Source: Galaxea fascicularis
Taxonomy: Eukaryota; Cnidaria; Anthozoa; Scleractinia; Euphylliidae
Length of the DNA: 64,000 nucleotides
NCBI GenBank assembly: GCA_948470475.1
Contig: OX419335.1
Span: 44,351,365-44,415,364 of the forward strand
Direction of reading: 5' to 3'
Shown: in pieces, positions 61,232 to 64,000 of the stretch
How the letters are laid out: the number at the start of each line of letters is the position of its first letter
Position numbering within the stretch: position 1 is the stretch's first letter
Notes under the pieces: model-generated
Told to the model about the DNA's origin: nothing
The model's database searches: none
The model's input: only the letters and a program-made list of their open reading frames with translations
Position numbers and translations under genes: made by a program

Positions 61232-62585
61232 ATGTGTGCCCACCTAGAGAAGTCTACTGATCCTCACCCCACTGATGATAGTACCAAAGCTCGAGATCGT
61301 GCTGAAAAAAAAAGAACTTCGAATCGTGCCCATGAACATCGCCGATCGTCGACTCGTGAAGGTTACCATGATGTTAACAGTAAGCGCGCCCGGCACGAGG
61401 AGGATCGTCGGCTCGAGCGAGGTTCTGGCCGCACGCGTGAGTCTAGCGAGCCGGAACGCTTTCGCGGCGGACATCGCGATCGGGATCGGGAGCGGGGTCG
61501 GGACTCGTCCCGTCACCGCGACCGTGATCGGGATCGCGATCACCGCCGGGAGCGCAACAGCTCGTACGACCATGTTCGCGATCGGTCCAGGCCTCGCCGT
61601 GACCGCCACCGTGAATCTTCCTCGGAGGAATCCGAACAGGAGTCCGAGTGGACCGAAGTTAGATGTAGGTGACGATGAGTACTAATGCTGAAAATAGCGT
61701 CCCTTAATGTGCGTGGGTTGATTACCCCTGCCAAATGTGATTCTGTTCTTCATGAGCTATCCCGCTCTGGTTTTGACCTAATTTTATTACAAGAAACGCA
61801 TGTTCACTCTAAAACTCGAGCTGATATCATATCTCGTAAATGGCATGGCTCTTGCTATTGGTCTTTTGGGCGAGGCAGATCTGCGGGTGTGGGTCTGCTC
61901 GTCTCCCCAAAATTTCACGTTTTATCTTTGATTCTGACGGCCGCGTTTTAAGTGTATTAGTGTTCATCGGCTCCGTTCAATTTAATATCGTCAACATTTA
62001 TGCTCCAAATGCTATTTCTGATCGCAAGACCTTTTTTGATCAACTCCATACTTATTTCCTCTCCCCCGTTCGCGTAATTGCTGGCGATTTTAATTGTATT
62101 GACAATCCACTTGATCGTTTAAATGCTGTTGATAAATCTTTACCGGACAAATCAATGCTTCGCGCCTTTATGAATGATCTTTCCCTTATCGATGTCTGCC
62201 AGTCTGGCGTAAACAGAACCCCCGTGGGATCTGTTTTACGTGGACAAATACTAGTTGCACGCAGGCATCTCGCCTTGACCGCTTTTTGTTATCTCGGTTT
62301 CTCGCTAGAGGAAATTGTCATATTGATGTTTTGCCGTGCCCTTTCTCTGATCACGATTTTGTTATTTTAAATTTATCCATTGACGGTCTTGTGCATCCCC
62401 GAAATAGTATTTGGAAATTTATCACGTCTCTTTCATCCGACAATGACTTTTGTAACATGTTATCCTCTGTTATTTCCTCTCAAAAGAGCCGTGTTAACGA
62501 CTTTGCAACTCTTGGGAATTGGTGGGATAATCTAAAATTCGTCATTCTCAATTCCTGCATTGATTATGGTATGCTTGTCAAATAG
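61232..62585 (+). mobile_element. Tx1/L1-like LINE, ORF1-like and endonuclease part
   Basis: ATG 61232 to TGA 61672 encodes 146 aa rich in RD/RS/RE dipeptides (an RNA-binding-like, ORF1-type protein). ATG 61685 then opens the endonuclease: SLNVRGLITP, LILLQETHVHSK, a frameshift near 61945, FNIVNIYAPN, VIAGDFNCIDNPLDR, FTWTNTSCTQASRLDRFLLS after another shift near 62215, and FSDHDFVIL near 62345. It runs into the satellite at 62585. The RT palm is missing; its C-terminal half reappears at 63590. The frameshifts make it inactive. Confidence 0.8.
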
Positions 62586-62594
62586 GCTCAAAAT

Positions 62595-62830
62595 GTCCAA
62601 ATGTCAATATATATGTCCAAAATTTCGATATATTTGTCGAAGTGTCCATATATATGTCCAAATGTCAATATATATGTCCAAAATTTCGATATATGTGTCG
62701 AAGTGTCCATATATATGTCCAAATGTCAATATATATGTCCAAAATTTCGATATATGTGTCGAAGTGTCCATATATATGTCCAAATGTCAATATATATGTC
62801 CAATTGCAATATTTGTGTCAGCTGTTTACA
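62595..62830. repeat. 61-bp tandem repeat (minisatellite), about 3.5 units
   Basis: GTCCAAATGTCAATATATAT begins at 62595, 62656, 62717 and 62778, an exact 61-base period. Each unit holds three related sub-blocks of about 20 bases (GTCCAAATGTCAATATATAT, GTCCAAAATTTCGATATATG, GTCGAAGTGTCCATATATAT). The last unit is partial. Short related CGACATATATAT motifs recur at 62894 and 62920. Confidence 0.95.
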
Positions 62831-63009
62831 AAATATTTGTCGAAATCGATGTATGGGATCTCGTTTTATATTGCCTCGTTTCAATGTAATTTTCGACATA
62901 TATATCGAGGATGCACTTTCGACATATATATTTCGGTGCCAACTTATGCAAATGAGCTGACCCGTATCCCGCGAAGAACGAAAGCGAGGCTGCAACAACA
63001 CTCAACAAC

Positions 63010-63444
63010 ATGGCGGCCCTGTGGATTCCTGATGTTGATGTTTTCTTCGAGTCTCTTGTCCGTGTAATTCGAGGAGCCAGAAGTCATTCGTCCACCGATC
63101 AAGTTGAGAGTGCGGAGTTTTGGTGTCGTCAACTAGACGAGTACGAACGGACATTGACGCTTTTGCTGTCCAGAGGAAGGGAATCAAGGCCCGATCAAGA
63201 AACCTTCATTCGAGATTTGCAGCAGTTGACTGCATTCTTAAGAAATCTCAGAGACATGCTCGATTCTAGGACCTTTCGAAGAGAATTTGTGGTTGATGGG
63301 CAAGACTTTCCTCAGACTCTCCGTACAACTGACCAAACAGGTGCTGCGGGAAGGCCCGTATTGGTCTCCGAAGTTCTTTCTACCCAAATTCACAACTTGC
63401 ACAATCCCATAATGCAATCTGTTTTGGGGGGGTTCTTTACATAA
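63010..63444 (+). CDS. 144-aa ORF, possible N-terminus of an integrase-core-type protein
   Basis: An ATG in AACATGGCGG context (YY1-like) opens MAALWIPDVDVFFESLVRV, a helical region (RQLDEYERTLTLLLSRGR, DLQQLTAFLRNLRDMLDS) and RTTDQTGAAGRPVLVS, and stops at 63444. The helical lead-in followed by a T-G-x-x-G-R-P motif resembles the start of a family of integrase-core-domain proteins common in cnidarian and fish genomes; this is from memory and not verified. It would be a truncated copy, since no HTH or DDE part follows. It lies between two halves of the LINE. Confidence 0.45.
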   Translation: MAALWIPDVDVFFESLVRVIRGARSHSSTDQVESAEFWCRQLDEYERTLTLLLSRGRESRPDQETFIRDLQQLTAFLRNLRDMLDSRTFRREFVVDGQDFPQTLRTTDQTGAAGRPVLVSEVLSTQIHNLHNPIMQSVLGGFFT

Positions 63445-63589
63445 AAACAATACAAATTATTTACTCTTGGGACTGTATCATGCTTCAGTGAACAGGATAC
63501 CCATTTTTTTAAATGCAAATTAGCCCCCAAGATGAACGGTATTATGGGATTTGTGCAAGTAGTGTATTCGAAAATCCGCCGATATTGAG

Positions 63590-64000
63590 GGTTTCCGGCT
63601 CCCCGGAGCCGGTGGCCTTCATTTTAAAATTTCTCAATACGCTGACGACACGACTATTTTTGTCAAGAGCGAGCATTCTCTTTGTAATCTTTTGAATGTT
63701 GTCCATCGATACGAACTAGAGTCTGGCGCCAAACTCAACACCTCCAAGTCCGAGGCTATGTGGCTCGGTAGGTGGAGAGCAAATGGTGCCTCTCCCTTTG
63801 GTCTCACTTGGGTTTCGAAAATGAAAATTTTAGGTGTTCATTTTTCTAACGGTCTCGTCTCGGTTGAATCTGACAACTGGAAGCCTAAAGTTGAAAAATT
63901 GAAAACTATTCTTAATTTATGGAAACAGAGGGATCTCTCGTTTGTAGGTCGTGTCATGATCATTAATGTACTGGGCGTGAGTCGTTTTTGGCACGTGGTA
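63590..64000 (+). mobile_element. Tx1/L1-like LINE, C-terminal reverse transcriptase part (runs off the window)
   Basis: From about 63600 the frame reads PGAGGLHFKI, SQYADDTTIFVKSE, ESGAKLNTSKSEAMWLGRW, KMKILGVHFSNG, LKTILNLWKQRDLSFVGRV and MIINVLGVSRFWHV to the end of the window, without a stop. It contains the YADD box and the thumb. It begins abruptly after the ORF at 63010-63444, so the RT fingers and palm start are absent. Confidence 0.85.

Noticed and set aside
62560..63067. Overlapping ORFs rich in C, I, Y and M
   Set aside because: They come from the 61-bp tandem repeat, which has no stop in several frames. They are not a cysteine-rich protein family.

Overview
The window is metazoan nuclear DNA, most likely from an anthozoan cnidarian such as a stony coral. 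The evidence is spliced genes with GT-AG introns and one AT-AC intron, AT-rich introns full of short inverted-repeat transposons, a Penelope-like element, several non-LTR retrotransposons, tRNA-derived SINEs and a cnidarian-style repeat set. The taxon is an inference from these features. No bacterial-style operon, CRISPR array or rRNA is present.

Layout. 1-2150 is a broken non-LTR retrotransposon. 4541-32357 (minus strand) is a complete 20-coding-exon gene for a GPR107/GPR108-type seven-transmembrane protein; I rebuilt all exons by eye and they join in frame to 636 residues. Its introns hold most of the mobile elements listed, including a Penelope-like element, a Tc1/mariner-like element, a 3.5 kb long-inverted-repeat element and a CR1/L2-like LINE that is itself interrupted. 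Intron 12 is a U12-type AT-AC intron. 85 bases upstream of its start codon, on the other strand, is a 41-codon ORF for a single-span membrane microprotein, and the shared interval carries a palindromic CRE-like site. 33-44 kb is gene-poor and holds Kolobok-type TTAA MITEs, SINEs and nested MITEs.

44121-51968 (plus) is an uninterrupted 2615-codon ORF: a short N-terminus, one membrane span, a very long acidic low-complexity region and a C-terminal MYND-like zinc finger followed by a conserved alpha/beta-looking tail. 58334-59449 (minus) is a 371-residue protein with the same zinc finger, identical in spacing, and the same tail, so the two are a convergent paralogous pair about 6.4 kb apart. Between and beyond them lie LINE fragments with nested insertions (a Mutator-like foldback with a 9-bp duplication; a tRNA-SINE), tRNA-like inverted-repeat composites, and from 61.2 kb to the window edge a Tx1/L1-like LINE split by a 61-bp satellite and a separate ORF.

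The host genes that can be defended are the GPR107-like gene, the membrane microprotein candidate, and the two MYND-tail paralogues. Everything else recognisable is mobile or repetitive DNA. Element class assignments rest on terminal repeats and target-site duplications read by eye and should be treated as family-level guesses.
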